Below, piece by piece: positions 9,073 to 20,031 of a DNA stretch of 64,000 bases. Position 1 is the first letter of the stretch, and each line of letters opens with the position of its first letter. Both the position numbers and the translations under genes were made by a program. The DNA lies in assembly GCF_001431525.1 (NCBI RefSeq), contig NZ_LDJH01000006.1, forward strand, positions 372,001-436,000, read 5' to 3'. The notes under the pieces were generated by a model that was not told where the DNA came from, searched no databases, and saw nothing but the letters and a program-made list of their open reading frames with translations. Origin of the DNA: Stenotrophomonas koreensis. GTDB taxonomy: Bacteria; Pseudomonadota; Gammaproteobacteria; Xanthomonadales; Xanthomonadaceae.

Positions 9073-9941
9073 CCACTGAGGCTGTTGTCGAGGGGAATGT
9101 GGATGCGGTAACGGCTGGGGAGCTGTTGCTGCAGGCGCGCCAGGGTAAAGGTTTGAGCCAGGCCCAGGTGGCTGAGCAGCTGCATGTCCCGATGCGCGTC
9201 ATCGCGGCGCTGGAAGGCGGGCAGTGGGAGCGTCTGGGCGCGCCGGTGTTCATCCGTGGCCAGCTGCGCAGCTATGCCCGGCTGCTGCAACTGGATGCGG
9301 CGCCGCTGCTGGCGAGCGTGCCGGTTGCGCCGATGGATCCTGTGGTCATGGTCAGCGAGGGCCGGTCCCTGCCGCTGCGTCGCCCTGGCCAGGGTCTTGG
9401 CCGCAAGCTGCTGTACGGCGTTGCCGTACTGGCACTGGCTACGCCGGCCGTGTTGCTGCTGCGGTCGTACCTGCAGCCTGCGCCTGCCGTGGCATCGCTG
9501 GATGCGCTGCCGGCAACGGAAGTTGCCGGCCCGGCGGCCGAGCTGGCCCTGCCGGTGCGCGTCGAGGCTGCCGGCGCCCGGCAGTCGTTGCCACTTGTGG
9601 CCGATGCTGCGGCAACCGGCTTGCCATCAACACCGGCCCCGCCTGCTGCTGCGGCTGCAACCCCGACCGGCGAGGGGGGGCAGCTGCTGCTTGAATTCGC
9701 TGGCGACAGCTGGATTGAAATCGGCGGCCCGCAAGGGCAGGTGGTGGAGAAATCGCTGATCCCGGCCGGTCAACAGCGCCGTTATCGCGCCGAGGATGTG
9801 GCGCGGGTGCTGCTGGGCAATTCGACCCAGGTGCAGGCCAGCATTGATGGCCGTGCGATTGATCTGACCGCGATGGGTCGATCCAACGTGGCCCGCTTTA
9901 CGGTATCCTCTGACGGTTCGGTGTCCCCGGTTGTCAACTGA
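9069..9941 (+). CDS. rodZ: RodZ-like cytoskeletal/HTH membrane protein
   Basis: A 290-residue protein. The N-terminal Xre-type helix-turn-helix (LLQARQGKGLSQAQVAEQL, then VIAALEGGQWERLGAPVFIR) binds MreB rather than DNA in known RodZ proteins. A single membrane helix follows (LLYGVAVLALATPAVLLL, about residues 118-135), then an Ala/Pro-rich periplasmic linker, then a DUF4115 beta domain (LLLEFAGDSWIEI near residue 208). It links MreB to the inner membrane in cell-shape control. The GTG start overlaps the pilF stop as GTGA, indicating translational coupling. Confidence 0.88.
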   Translation: MTTEAVVEGNVDAVTAGELLLQARQGKGLSQAQVAEQLHVPMRVIAALEGGQWERLGAPVFIRGQLRSYARLLQLDAAPLLASVPVAPMDPVVMVSEGRSLPLRRPGQGLGRKLLYGVAVLALATPAVLLLRSYLQPAPAVASLDALPATEVAGPAAELALPVRVEAAGARQSLPLVADAAATGLPSTPAPPAAAAATPTGEGGQLLLEFAGDSWIEIGGPQGQVVEKSLIPAGQQRRYRAEDVARVLLGNSTQVQASIDGRAIDLTAMGRSNVARFTVSSDGSVSPVVN

Positions 9942-9994
9942 GGGGCGCTGCTGTTTCCACATAGGCCCGGCCCTGGCGGCGGGTGAGAGTACGC

Positions 9995-10639
9995 ATGGCG
10001 ATCGACGATCTTCTTGACGAGCACGAACAAGGGCAGCGGGTCCAGGACTGGCTGCGCCGTAATGGCCTGAGCATTGTGGGTGGCGTGGTGCTGGGCATCG
10101 CCGCGATCTGGGGCTGGAACAACTGGCAGGCCTCGCGGCTGCAGAGTTCGGCCGCCGACAATGCGCGCTATCAGGCAGTCGTGGCGCAGCTGGCCTCCAG
10201 TGATCTGGAAGAGGCTGCACGTCAGGTCAAGGCGTTGGAAACCGAAAGCAGCGGCATCTATGTCGATCTGGCTGCCCTGGCGCTGGTCAAGGCCCAGGTC
10301 GAAGCCGGCAAGGTCGAAGAAGCCATTGCCGTGCTGCGTGGGCTCAAGGCCGAAGGTGAGTTCCAGGCGCTGGTCAATCAGCGCATTGCCCGTCTGCAGA
10401 TCGAGGCCGGCAAGCCGGCCGAGGCACTGGCCACGCTGGGTAATGCCCAGGACCCCACCAGCCTGGAAATCATTGCCGATGCCCATGTCGCTGCCGGTGA
10501 TGGTGAGAAGGCGCGTGACTTCTACACCAAGGCCCTGCTGGCCCTGAAGGCCGATGCGCCGCAACGTGGTCTGCTGGAAATCAAATTGAGCGATGTCGGC
10601 GGTGAAGTGCCGGCAACCGAAGACGCCACCGCGCAATGA
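9995..10639 (+). CDS. yfgM: YfgM-family TPR periplasmic protein
   Basis: A 214-residue protein: short cytoplasmic N-terminus (MAIDDLLDEHEQGQRVQDWL), one membrane helix (GLSIVGGVVLGIAAIWGW, about 24-41), then a periplasmic TPR-like domain (IYVDLAALALVKAQVEAGKV). YfgM associates with PpiD and the SecYEG translocon in E. coli. I use the ATG at 9995; a GTG at 9983 is also in frame. It overlaps the possible upstream start of bamB as ATGA, as in the conserved yfgM-bamB-der block. Confidence 0.88.
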   Translation: MAIDDLLDEHEQGQRVQDWLRRNGLSIVGGVVLGIAAIWGWNNWQASRLQSSAADNARYQAVVAQLASSDLEEAARQVKALETESSGIYVDLAALALVKAQVEAGKVEEAIAVLRGLKAEGEFQALVNQRIARLQIEAGKPAEALATLGNAQDPTSLEIIADAHVAAGDGEKARDFYTKALLALKADAPQRGLLEIKLSDVGGEVPATEDATAQ

Positions 10640-10650
10640 GGCAGGTGCAC

Positions 10651-11844
10651 ATGTACAAGCGAATCGCCATGTTGGCCCTGGTGGGTGTGAGCCTGACCGG
10701 CTGTGCCAGCATGAAGGACTGGTTTACCTCGGACAAGGCCAAGGCCAAGAAGGCCAGCGAGCCGGCCGAGCTGGTCAAGTTCGATGCCAGCATTGAGCTG
10801 CGTCGGCTGTGGTCGGCCTCTGTCGGCAAGGGCGAGGGCCGTATCGGCATCGCCCAGGCACCGGTGGTGGCCGATGGCGTGGTGTATGCCGCCGCGCTGG
10901 AAGGTGGCGTGCATGCGCTGGACCTGAATACCGGCAAGAGCCTGTGGCACTGGCGCCCGGAGAAGGTGAAGGACAAGCCGGCGCTGCGCCTGTCCGGTGG
11001 TCCGGGCGTGGGTGGTGGTCTGGTCGTGATCGGCAGTCTTGATGGCGATGTGATCGCCCTGGATGCTGCCGGCGGCAATGAACAGTGGCGCGCCAAGGTG
11101 CGCTCGGAAGTGATTGCCGCACCGACCATTGCCAATGGCCTGGTGCTGGTGCGCGGCAATGATGGCCGGGTCACTGCGTTCGAGGCAAGCAATGGCAGCC
11201 AGCGCTGGTTCAATACCCAGGAATTGCCGGCCCTGACCGTGCGCGGCAATGCGCCGGTGCTGGCGGGGCCGGGCGTGGCTTTCGTTGGCAATGACGATGG
11301 CACCTTGAGTGCGCTGGCGATGAACGATGGCTCCCCGGTCTGGGAGCAGATGGTCGGTCCGGTCGAAGGTCGTACCGACCTGGAGCGGATGGCCGATGTC
11401 GATGCTGCCCCGGTGATCGATGGCAGCACCGTGTATGTATCCAGCTACAAGGATCAGACCCTGGCCATCGATGGCCCCAGCGGTCGTCCGTTGTGGGCGC
11501 GCGATCACGGCGGTGCCGGTCAGCTGGCAGTGACCTCCGGCGCGGTATTGTTGGCCGACGGCAAGGGCGTGGTCTGGGCGCTGGACAAGTACAGCGGTGC
11601 AGCGCTGTGGTCGCAGCCGGCCCTGGCGCGGCGCGAACTGACCGGTACGGCGGTATTTGCAGACTATGCGGTGGTCGGTGATCTGGAAGGGTATGTGCAC
11701 CTGCTGCGCCTGTCTGATGGTGAGTTCGCCGGCCGTATCAAACACAGTGGTGAGCGCCTGCTGGCGGCACCACGCGTAGCCAATGGAGTCCTGCTGGTGC
11801 AGGACGTTGACGGAAAACTGGCCGCCTACGGGCTGCGCCAATAA
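10651..11844 (+). CDS. bamB: outer-membrane assembly lipoprotein BamB
   Basis: A lipoprotein of 397 residues; the signal MYKRIAMLALVGVSLTGC ends in a lipobox with Cys18. The mature part is an eight-bladed PQQ/WD-type propeller visible as repeats such as GVVYAAALEGGVHALDLNTG and GPGVAFVGNDDGTLSALAM. BamB is an accessory subunit of the BAM complex that folds outer-membrane proteins. The frame opens at an ATG (10636) overlapping the yfgM stop; I prefer 10651 because GAGGCAG lies 6 nt upstream and the signal peptide begins there. Der follows after 12 bp. Confidence 0.95.
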   Translation: MYKRIAMLALVGVSLTGCASMKDWFTSDKAKAKKASEPAELVKFDASIELRRLWSASVGKGEGRIGIAQAPVVADGVVYAAALEGGVHALDLNTGKSLWHWRPEKVKDKPALRLSGGPGVGGGLVVIGSLDGDVIALDAAGGNEQWRAKVRSEVIAAPTIANGLVLVRGNDGRVTAFEASNGSQRWFNTQELPALTVRGNAPVLAGPGVAFVGNDDGTLSALAMNDGSPVWEQMVGPVEGRTDLERMADVDAAPVIDGSTVYVSSYKDQTLAIDGPSGRPLWARDHGGAGQLAVTSGAVLLADGKGVVWALDKYSGAALWSQPALARRELTGTAVFADYAVVGDLEGYVHLLRLSDGEFAGRIKHSGERLLAAPRVANGVLLVQDVDGKLAAYGLRQ

Positions 11845-11856
11845 AGGAGTTAAGGG

Positions 11857-13254
11857 ATGTTGCCTCTGGTCGCCCTGGTCGGACGGCCGAATGTCGGCAA
11901 GTCCACACTGTTCAATGCGCTCACGCGCACCCGTGACGCCCTGGTTCATGACGAGCCGGGCGTTACCCGTGACCGCAATTACGGCACCTGTCGGCTTGAT
12001 GCCGACAATCCGTTTTTGATCGTGGATACCGGCGGTATCGCCGGCGAAGAAGAAGGATTGGCCGGTGCAACTGCCCGCCAGTCCCGTGCTGCGGCTGCCG
12101 AAGCCGACCTGATCTTGTTTGTTGTCGATGGCCGTGAAGGCCCATCGGCGCTGGATGATGAAATCCTCGCGTGGCTGCGCAAGCTGGCGCGCCCGACCAT
12201 GTTGCTGATCAACAAGGCCGATGGCGTCGAAGCGACGGGCATGCGTGCCGATTTTGCCCGTTACGGTTTTGCTGAAATGCTGGCGGTATCGGCCGCCCAC
12301 CGGCAGGGCCTGGATGACCTGGTCGAAGAGGTGCTGGCGCGCCTGCCCGAAGAAGGCACCACCGAGACCCTGGATGACGACCCGGAGCGTATCCGGATTG
12401 CCTTCGTCGGCCGTCCGAACGTGGGCAAGTCGACCCTGGTCAACCGTCTGCTCGGCGAGGAGCGGATGATCGCCTCCGATGTGCCGGGTACCACCCGCGA
12501 CTCGATCGCGGTGGATCTGGAGCGTGACGAGCGCAAGTACCGGCTGATCGATACCGCCGGCCTGCGCCGTCGTTCGCGCGTGGACGAGGCGGTGGAAAAG
12601 TTCTCCGTGTTCAAGACCATGCAGTCGATCGAGCAGACCCAGGTCGCGGTGTTGATGCTGGATGCCTCCGAAGGTGTCACCGATCAGGACGCCACCGTGC
12701 TCGGTGCCGTGCTCGATGCCGGCAAGGCGCTGGTGATTGCACTGAACAAGTGGGATGGACGCAGCGATTACGAGCGTGAGCAGGCTGAAACCCTGCTGTC
12801 GCTGAAGTTCCCGTTCGTGCCGTGGGCCGAGGTGGTGCGTATTTCGGCCACCCACGGTTCGGGCATGCGCGAGCTGTTCGCCGCGGTGCACCGGGCACAT
12901 GCCTCGGCCACCAAGGAGTTTTCCACTGCCGAGGTCAACAAGGCGCTGGAAGTGGCGGTGGAAAGCAACCCGCCGCCAGCGGTGCGCGGGCATGTGTCCA
13001 AGCTGCGCTATGTGCACCCGGGCGGTTCCAACCCGCCGACCTTCATTGTGCACGGCACGCGCCTGAAGGAGCTGCCCGATTCGTACAAGCGCTACCTGGA
13101 GAACTTCTTCCGCAAGCGTTTCAAGCTGATCGGTACCCCGGTCAACTTCCTGTTCCGCGAGGGTGTCAACCCTTACGAGGGAAAGAAGAACCCGTTGACC
13201 GACCGCCAGATTGCGCGCAAGCGCCGCCTGCTCAAGCACGTCAAGGGCAAGTAA
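11857..13254 (+). CDS. der: ribosome-assembly GTPase Der (EngA)
   Basis: A tandem GTPase of 465 residues required for 50S subunit assembly. Two G1 loops (both [10 protein letters not shown]) lie near residues 8 and 188, with two NKxD motifs (NKAD, NKWD). The first G3 is DTGG and the second DTAG. A C-terminal KH-like domain ends in a basic tail ([20 protein letters not shown]). A strong ribosome site (AAAGGAG) precedes the ATG. It closes the yfgM-bamB-der cluster. Confidence 0.97.
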   Translation: MLPLVALVGRPNVGKSTLFNALTRTRDALVHDEPGVTRDRNYGTCRLDADNPFLIVDTGGIAGEEEGLAGATARQSRAAAAEADLILFVVDGREGPSALDDEILAWLRKLARPTMLLINKADGVEATGMRADFARYGFAEMLAVSAAHRQGLDDLVEEVLARLPEEGTTETLDDDPERIRIAFVGRPNVGKSTLVNRLLGEERMIASDVPGTTRDSIAVDLERDERKYRLIDTAGLRRRSRVDEAVEKFSVFKTMQSIEQTQVAVLMLDASEGVTDQDATVLGAVLDAGKALVIALNKWDGRSDYEREQAETLLSLKFPFVPWAEVVRISATHGSGMRELFAAVHRAHASATKEFSTAEVNKALEVAVESNPPPAVRGHVSKLRYVHPGGSNPPTFIVHGTRLKELPDSYKRYLENFFRKRFKLIGTPVNFLFREGVNPYEGKKNPLTDRQIARKRRLLKHVKGK

Positions 13255-13339
13255 GCCGCGCCTGTCCGGGCGTCTGGCACGGGATCGACAACGGCGCGGG
13301 CAATCGCGCCGTTGTTGTTGCTGGCGGCATAATGTGGCC

Positions 13340-14476
13340 ATGGACAGTATTGAAATTTCGCCGCAACAGGCCCTGGCACGGCAGCAGGCCGGTGCCCGCC
13401 TGATCGACCTGCGCGACCTGGATGAGCGTGTCACTGGCATGGCCGCTGGCGCCCACGCCATTGCCTTGGCCCAGGTGCTGGATGCGCCGCTGCAGGTGCT
13501 GCCGCAGCGTGATGAGGCCCTGTTGTTGATCTGCGCGCGCGGCCAGCGTTCGCTGCGTGCGGTACAGGCGCTGCGTGAGGCCGGGTATGCCCAGGTGCAT
13601 TCGGTGGCCGGTGGTACCCAGGCATGGCAGGCGGCCGGGCTGCCAGTAGAGCAGCCGGAACTGGAGCCGGCGCAGGTGGATTTTCTGCAGCGTTACACCC
13701 GTCACTTCCGGCTGCCGCAGGTCGGAATGCAGGGCCAGCGTGCGCTGCAGCAGGCGCGGGTATTGGTTGTCGGCGCCGGTGGCCTGGGGTCGCCGGCTGC
13801 GTTCTACCTGGCAGCGGCCGGCATCGGCCATCTGCGCCTGGTTGATGATGACCGGGTCGAGCGCAGCAACCTGCAGCGGCAGATCCTGCATACCGACCAC
13901 AGCGTTGGCCAGCACAAGGTGGCCTCGGCGCAACAGCGCCTGTTGGCGCTGAATCCGCATGTCCAGGTCCAGGCCATTGCGCAGCGGGTCAGCTCGCACA
14001 ACATCGATGAGCTGATGACCGATGTTGATGTGGTGCTGGATGGCTCGGACAACTTTCCGCTGCGTTACCTGCTTAACGATGCCTGCATCAAGCACGCCAA
14101 ACCGCTGGTGTATGCCGCCATCGAACGCTTCTCCGGCCAGGTGGCCGTGTTTGATGCCGGTCGCCAACGCGGAGTCGCACCGTGTTACCGCTGCCTGTTT
14201 CCGCAGCCTCCCGCGGCCGAGGATGCGCCCAACTGCGCCGATGCCGGCGTGCTCGGGGTGCTGCCCGGCCTGGCCGGGGTAATGCAGGCCACCGAGGTGA
14301 TCAAGCTGCTGCTGGGCATCGGTGAGCCATTGGTTGGCCGGCTGTTGCGCTTTGATTCGCTGCAGATGCAGTTCCGTTCGCTGCGGCTGACCCCGGATCC
14401 GGACTGCGCGCTGTGTGCACCGCAGCGCCCGTTCCCGGGCTATATCGACTATGCCGCGTTCTGCTCGGGTCACTGA
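13340..14476 (+). CDS. rhodanese-E1 fusion, MoeB/ThiF-type sulfur-carrier adenylyltransferase
   Basis: A 378-residue protein with the domains in the order rhodanese then E1-like, the reverse of eukaryotic MOCS3/Uba4. Residues about 5-105 are a rhodanese domain with the active loop LLICARGQRS, whose Cys would carry persulfide. From about 115 on, the E1 domain has GAGGLGSPAAFYLAAAGIGH (ATP binding), the aspartate of DGSDNF, and two zinc CxxC pairs (CYRC and CALC); the probable adenyl-transfer cysteine is in DAPNCADAG. It would adenylate and thiolate a ubiquitin-like carrier (MoaD or ThiS) for molybdopterin or thiamine synthesis. Which carrier is served cannot be told: no moa or thi gene is nearby. 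Confidence 0.88.
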   Translation: MDSIEISPQQALARQQAGARLIDLRDLDERVTGMAAGAHAIALAQVLDAPLQVLPQRDEALLLICARGQRSLRAVQALREAGYAQVHSVAGGTQAWQAAGLPVEQPELEPAQVDFLQRYTRHFRLPQVGMQGQRALQQARVLVVGAGGLGSPAAFYLAAAGIGHLRLVDDDRVERSNLQRQILHTDHSVGQHKVASAQQRLLALNPHVQVQAIAQRVSSHNIDELMTDVDVVLDGSDNFPLRYLLNDACIKHAKPLVYAAIERFSGQVAVFDAGRQRGVAPCYRCLFPQPPAAEDAPNCADAGVLGVLPGLAGVMQATEVIKLLLGIGEPLVGRLLRFDSLQMQFRSLRLTPDPDCALCAPQRPFPGYIDYAAFCSGH

Positions 14477-14823
14477 CGGCGCTTGTCGGCCGCCGGTGTC
14501 GTCGGCTTGCCCACGCCGGGACAGGGCTGGCCCGGCGTCGTGCCGGCAGCACGAGGGTCGAGATCCCGGTAAACCGGGCTGCTGACCTGCGCCGCTGGCC
14601 GTCGCCGTGCAGGTGCGGTGCCGGTCGATTGGATGCGCGGGCCGTGCTGGCCGCTGCTGTGGACGATGGCAGCCAGCAGGGTGGGGGTGGGGGTCGCTGC
14701 CGCCGGCACGCACCGCCAGACAGGTTTGCTGGTCTGCCCGGGTGATGGTGTGGCGCGGAAGTCTGACGATTTGGGCCGAATCGGAGACAATAGCCTTCCG
14801 TTTCGCGCCTTGGTCCACACCCC
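14477..14823 (+). other. intergenic region upstream of folD, no gene seen
   Basis: About 350 bases between the E1-like gene and folD. The frames here encode Arg/Gly/Pro-rich strings typical of non-coding GC-rich DNA and have no ribosome sites. The folD promoter must lie here, but I found no convincing -35/-10 pair. Confidence 0.5.
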
Positions 14824-15699
14824 ATGACCGTCAATCCCCCCACTGTTGCCCGCATCCTGGATGGCAAGCGTATTGCCGAGCAATTGCTTGATGAACTCAA
14901 AACCCGGGTCGATGCCCGGCTGGCGCAGGGTCTGCCGCGGCCCGGGCTGGCGGTGATCCTGGTCGGTGGGGATCCGGCCTCGTCGGTGTACGTGCGCAAC
15001 AAGCGCCGTGCCGCCGAGAAGGTCGGGATCGCTGCCCATGACTACGACCTGCCCGAAGGCACCAGCGAGGCCGAGCTGGCCGCATTGATCGACCGGCTCA
15101 ATGCCGATCCGGCCATCCACGGCATCCTGATCCAGCTGCCGCTGCCGGGTATCCCGGATGCGAACCGGTTGATCCAGCGTATCGACCCGCGCAAGGACGT
15201 GGACGGCTTCCACCCGCAGAACGTCGGCCACCTGGCGCTGCGCGAGTTCGGCCTGCGCCCGTGCACCCCGCGCGGCATCGTCACCCTGCTCGGGCATACC
15301 GACCAGCCGGTACGCGGGCGCTGCGCCACCATCGTCGGGGTCAGCAACCACGTCGGCCGGCCGATGGGGCTGGAACTGCTGATCGCCGGCTGCACGGTGA
15401 CCAGCTGCCACAAGTTCACCCCGAAGGAGGTGCTGGAGCGGGCGGTGCGCAATGCCGACATCCTGGTGGTTGCCGTCGGCATTCCTTCGCTGATCCCGGG
15501 CGAGTGGGTCAAGCCGGGGGCGGTGGTGATTGATGTGGGCATCAACCGGCTGGAGGATGGCCGCCTGGTCGGCGATGTCGGTTTCGACGCGGCGGCCGCG
15601 CGCGCCAGCTGGATCACTCCGGTACCCGGTGGGGTCGGCCCGATGACGGTGGCCACGCTGATGCAGAACACCCTGGAGGCGGCCGAAGCGGCAGGCTGA
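14824..15699 (+). CDS. folD: methylenetetrahydrofolate dehydrogenase / methenyl-THF cyclohydrolase FolD
   Basis: A bifunctional one-carbon enzyme of 291 residues interconverting 5,10-methylene-THF, 5,10-methenyl-THF and 10-formyl-THF with NADP. The catalytic lysine is in [26 protein letters not shown] and the C-terminal [16 protein letters not shown] are family signatures, and [16 protein letters not shown] marks the nucleotide-binding loop. It supplies formyl-THF for purine synthesis, which fits its place next to guaB. Confidence 0.96.
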   Translation: MTVNPPTVARILDGKRIAEQLLDELKTRVDARLAQGLPRPGLAVILVGGDPASSVYVRNKRRAAEKVGIAAHDYDLPEGTSEAELAALIDRLNADPAIHGILIQLPLPGIPDANRLIQRIDPRKDVDGFHPQNVGHLALREFGLRPCTPRGIVTLLGHTDQPVRGRCATIVGVSNHVGRPMGLELLIAGCTVTSCHKFTPKEVLERAVRNADILVVAVGIPSLIPGEWVKPGAVVIDVGINRLEDGRLVGDVGFDAAAARASWITPVPGGVGPMTVATLMQNTLEAAEAAG

Positions 15700-15755
15700 G
15701 TGTGCAGGGAACTGCAGCCGGGTGACCGGCTCGGCTGCAGTCAGCCGGGGGAGTG

Positions 15756-17272
<1,517 letters not shown>

Positions 17273-17289
17273 TGAAGCAGGAACGAGTG

Positions 17290-17324
17290 AAGAGGAACGA
17301 GAAACCAGTGTTTCCGTTCCTCTT
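17290..17324 (+). terminator. hairpin terminator between guaB and guaA
   Basis: The arms AAGAGGAACGAGAAAC (17290-17305) and GTTTCCGTTCCTCTT (17310-17324) pair across a CAGT loop with one bulged base and are followed by TTCTC. Readthrough or a separate guaA promoter in 17325-17397 would be needed for guaA. The spacer also holds extra GTTCCTC-like copies (17356-17371). Confidence 0.7.
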
Positions 17325-17397
17325 TTCTCATCGGTTCCCGGATCTTGCTCTCTATCCGTTCCTCGTTCCTATCCACTAGTTCCTGGCCTATCGCCCC

Positions 17398-18963
17398 ATG
17401 ACCAACATCCACAACGACAAGATCCTGATCCTCGATTTCGGTGCCCAGTACACCCAGCTGATCGCGCGCCGTCTGCGCGAGTTCGGCGTGTACTGCGAAA
17501 TCTGGGCCTGGGACCATGACCCGGCCGACATCGCCGGCTTCGGCGCCAAGGGCATCATCCTGTCCGGTGGCCCGGAATCGACCACGCAAGCCGGTTGCCC
17601 GACCGCCCCGGCCGAGGTGTTTGCTGCCGGCGTGCCGGTGCTGGGCATCTGCTACGGCATGCAGACCATGGCCGCCCAGCTCGGTGGCAGCACCGAAGCG
17701 GCCGACCAGCGCGAGTTCGGCCATGCGCAGGTCAAGGTGGTGCATGCCGATGCGCTGCTGGCCGGCCTGAGCGACCACGACGGCGCGCCGCTGCTGGATG
17801 TGTGGATGAGCCATGGCGACCACGTGGCCACCATCCCGCCGGGTTTTGTCATCACCGCCGATACCGACCGTATCCCGGTCGCGGCGATGGCCAACGAACA
17901 AAAGCGCTGGTACGGCGTGCAGTTCCACCCGGAAGTGACCCACACCAAGCAGGGCACCGCGCTGCTGCGCCGCTTTGCGGTGGACATCTGCGGCTGCGCC
18001 ACGCTGTGGACGGCGGCCAACATCATCGAGGACCAGATTGCCCGCGTGCGCGCCCAGGTCGGCGATGACGAAGTGATCCTGGGCCTGTCCGGCGGTGTCG
18101 ATTCCTCGGTCGTGGCCGCGCTGCTGCACCGGGCCATTGGCGACAAGCTGACCTGCGTATTCGTCGACACCGGCCTGCTGCGCTTCCAGGAAGGCGACCA
18201 GGTGATGGCGATGATGGCCGAAAACATGGGCGTCAAGGTCGTGCGCGTCAATGCCGCCGACCGCTACTTCGCCGCGCTGGAAGGCGTGTCTGACCCGGAA
18301 GCCAAGCGCAAGATCATCGGCAACCTGTTTGTCGAGATCTTCGATGAGGAGTCGGCCAGGCTGTCCAACGCCAAGTGGCTGGCCCAGGGCACCATCTACC
18401 CGGACGTGATCGAGTCGGCCGGCTCCAAGACCGGCAAGGCGCATGTGATCAAGAGCCATCACAACGTCGGCGGCCTGCCCGAGCACATGAAGCTGGGCCT
18501 GGTCGAGCCGCTGCGCGAGCTGTTCAAGGACGAAGTGCGTCGCCTCGGCGTTGAGCTTGGCCTGCCGCGCAGCATGGTTTACCGCCATCCGTTCCCGGGC
18601 CCGGGCCTGGGCGTGCGCATCCTGGGCGAAGTGAAGCGTGAGTACGCCGAACTGCTGGCCCGCGCCGATGCCATCTTCATCGAGGAGCTGCGCAAGGCCG
18701 ACCTCTATGACAAGACCAGCCAGGCCTTTGCGGTGTTCCTGCCGGTCAAGTCGGTCGGCGTGGTCGGCGATGCGCGTGCCTACGAATGGGTGATCGCCCT
18801 GCGCGCGGTGGAGACCATCGACTTCATGACCGCGCACTGGGCGCACCTGCCGTACGACTTCCTCGGCACCGTCTCCAACCGCATCATCAACGAGCTGCGC
18901 GGTGTTTCCCGCGTGGTCTACGACATCTCCGGCAAGCCACCGGCGACGATCGAGTGGGAGTGA
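17398..18963 (+). CDS. guaA: GMP synthase (glutamine-hydrolysing)
   Basis: A 521-residue enzyme converting XMP to GMP. The N-terminal class I glutamine amidotransferase has its nucleophile in GICYGMQ and the His-Glu pair in QFHPEVTHT. The ATP pyrophosphatase domain has the P-loop [10 protein letters not shown] near residue 235. The C-terminal dimerisation domain ends in PPATIEWE. Its last 12 bases, GAGTGGGAGTGA, form the left attachment site of the inserted element, and the coding sequence is kept intact by the insertion. The native downstream terminator now seems to lie at 27755-27778. Confidence 0.97.
   Translation: MTNIHNDKILILDFGAQYTQLIARRLREFGVYCEIWAWDHDPADIAGFGAKGIILSGGPESTTQAGCPTAPAEVFAAGVPVLGICYGMQTMAAQLGGSTEAADQREFGHAQVKVVHADALLAGLSDHDGAPLLDVWMSHGDHVATIPPGFVITADTDRIPVAAMANEQKRWYGVQFHPEVTHTKQGTALLRRFAVDICGCATLWTAANIIEDQIARVRAQVGDDEVILGLSGGVDSSVVAALLHRAIGDKLTCVFVDTGLLRFQEGDQVMAMMAENMGVKVVRVNAADRYFAALEGVSDPEAKRKIIGNLFVEIFDEESARLSNAKWLAQGTIYPDVIESAGSKTGKAHVIKSHHNVGGLPEHMKLGLVEPLRELFKDEVRRLGVELGLPRSMVYRHPFPGPGLGVRILGEVKREYAELLARADAIFIEELRKADLYDKTSQAFAVFLPVKSVGVVGDARAYEWVIALRAVETIDFMTAHWAHLPYDFLGTVSNRIINELRGVSRVVYDISGKPPATIEWE
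18952..18963 (+). other. attL: guaA 3'-end attachment site
   Basis: GAGTGGGAGTGA, the end of guaA including its stop codon, is repeated with one change at 27719-27730. The 3' end of guaA is the known insertion site of GIsul2 and other integrative elements, so these two copies are read as the borders of an integrated element. Confidence 0.75.
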
Positions 18964-19037
18964 CGGGCACTGGCTGGCAATGTCTAGCAACGGCAGGCAT
19001 TTCGGCTGAGGGTAAAAGAACTTTCCGCTAAGCGATA

Positions 19038-19057
19038 GACTGTATGTAAACACAGTA
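19038..19057 (+). promoter_or_regulatory. LexA-type SOS box upstream of the ISCR2 transposase
   Basis: The stretch has the invariant CTG-N10-CAG core (19040-19055) and matches the enteric LexA consensus at 16 of 20 positions by eye. It lies 17 bp before the transposase ATG, over the expected promoter. Xanthomonads use a different LexA motif, so the box would mainly act in enteric-type hosts. Confidence 0.6.
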
Positions 19058-19074
19058 TTGCAAGGACGCGGAAC

Positions 19075-19950
19075 ATGCCTCATGTGGCGGCCAGGACGGC
19101 CAGCCGGGATCGGGATACTGGTCGTTACCAGAGCCACCGACCCGAGCAAACCCTTCTCTATCAGATCGTTGACGAGTATTACCCGGCATTCGCTGCGCTT
19201 ATGGCAGAGCAGGGAAAGGAATTGCCGGGCTATGTGCAACGGGAATTTGAAGAATTTCTCCAATGCGGGCGGCTGGAGCATGGCTTTCTACGGGTTCGCT
19301 GCGAGTCTTGCCACGCCGAGCACCTGGTCGCTTTCAGCTGTAAGCGTCGCGGTTTCTGCCCGAGCTGTGGGGCGCGGCGGATGGCCGAAAGTGCCGCCTT
19401 GCTGGTTGATGAAGTACTGCCTGAACAACCCATGCGTCAGTGGGTGTTGAGCTTCCCGTTTCAGCTGCGTTTCCTGTTTGCCAGCCGGCCCGAGATCATG
19501 GGGTGGGTGCTGGGCATCGTTTACCGCGTCATTGCCACGCACCTGGTCAAGAAAGCGGGCCATACCCACCAAGTGGCCAAGACGGGCGCGGTCACCCTGA
19601 TCCAGCGTTTTGGATCGGCGCTCAATCTGAATGTTCACTTCCACATGCTGTTTCTCGACGGTGTGTATGTCGAGCAATCCCACGGCTCAGCGCGTTTCCG
19701 CTGGGTCAAGGCGCCGACCAGCCCAGAGCTCACCCAGCTGACGCACACCATCGCCCACCGGGTGGGTCGCTATCTGGAACGGCAAGGCCTGCTGGAACGG
19801 GATGTCGAAAACAGCTATCTGGCCTCGGATGCGGTGGATGACGACCCGATGACACCCCTGCTGGGGCACTCGATCACTTACCGTATCGCTGTCGGTTCAC
19901 AGGCGGGGCGAAAGGTGTTCACTTTGCAAACTCTGCCGACCAGTGGTGAT
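19075..19950 (+). pseudogene. ISCR2 transposase, 5' part (codons 1-292)
   Basis: IS91-family rolling-circle (HUH) transposase. This half holds the zinc-binding cysteines (CESCHAEH, CPSCGARR) and the HUH metal motif LNVHFHMLFLDG. The frame is cut after TLPTSGD by the transposon and then runs into the inverted repeat, ending at a stop at 20068-20070. The catalytic tyrosine region is in the other half (25426-26043), so neither part should be active. AAGGAC lies 8 nt before the ATG. Removing the transposon and one GTGAT copy restores a 497-codon frame. Confidence 0.92.
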
Positions 19951-20031
19951 GGGGTCGTTTGCGGGAGGGGGCGGAATCCTACGCTAAGGCTTTGGCCAGC
20001 GATATTCTCCGGTGAGATTGATGTGTTCCCA
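19951..20031 (+). repeat. left 81-bp terminal inverted repeat of the Tn5393-type transposon
   Basis: Starts GGGGTCGTTTGCGGGAG and pairs with 25340-25420 with four mismatches, all G/A differences. The tnpA stop codon (19984) lies inside it. Confidence 0.93.

Noticed and set aside
10522..13461. A 979-codon minus-strand frame across yfgM-bamB-der
   Set aside because: It is antisense to three well-recognised genes, with low-complexity composition and no ribosome site.
17281..17371. Repeated GTTCCTC/GAGGAAC strings considered as a CRISPR-like or mobile repeat
   Set aside because: They are irregular, only a few copies, and most are explained by the hairpin terminator at 17290-17324.
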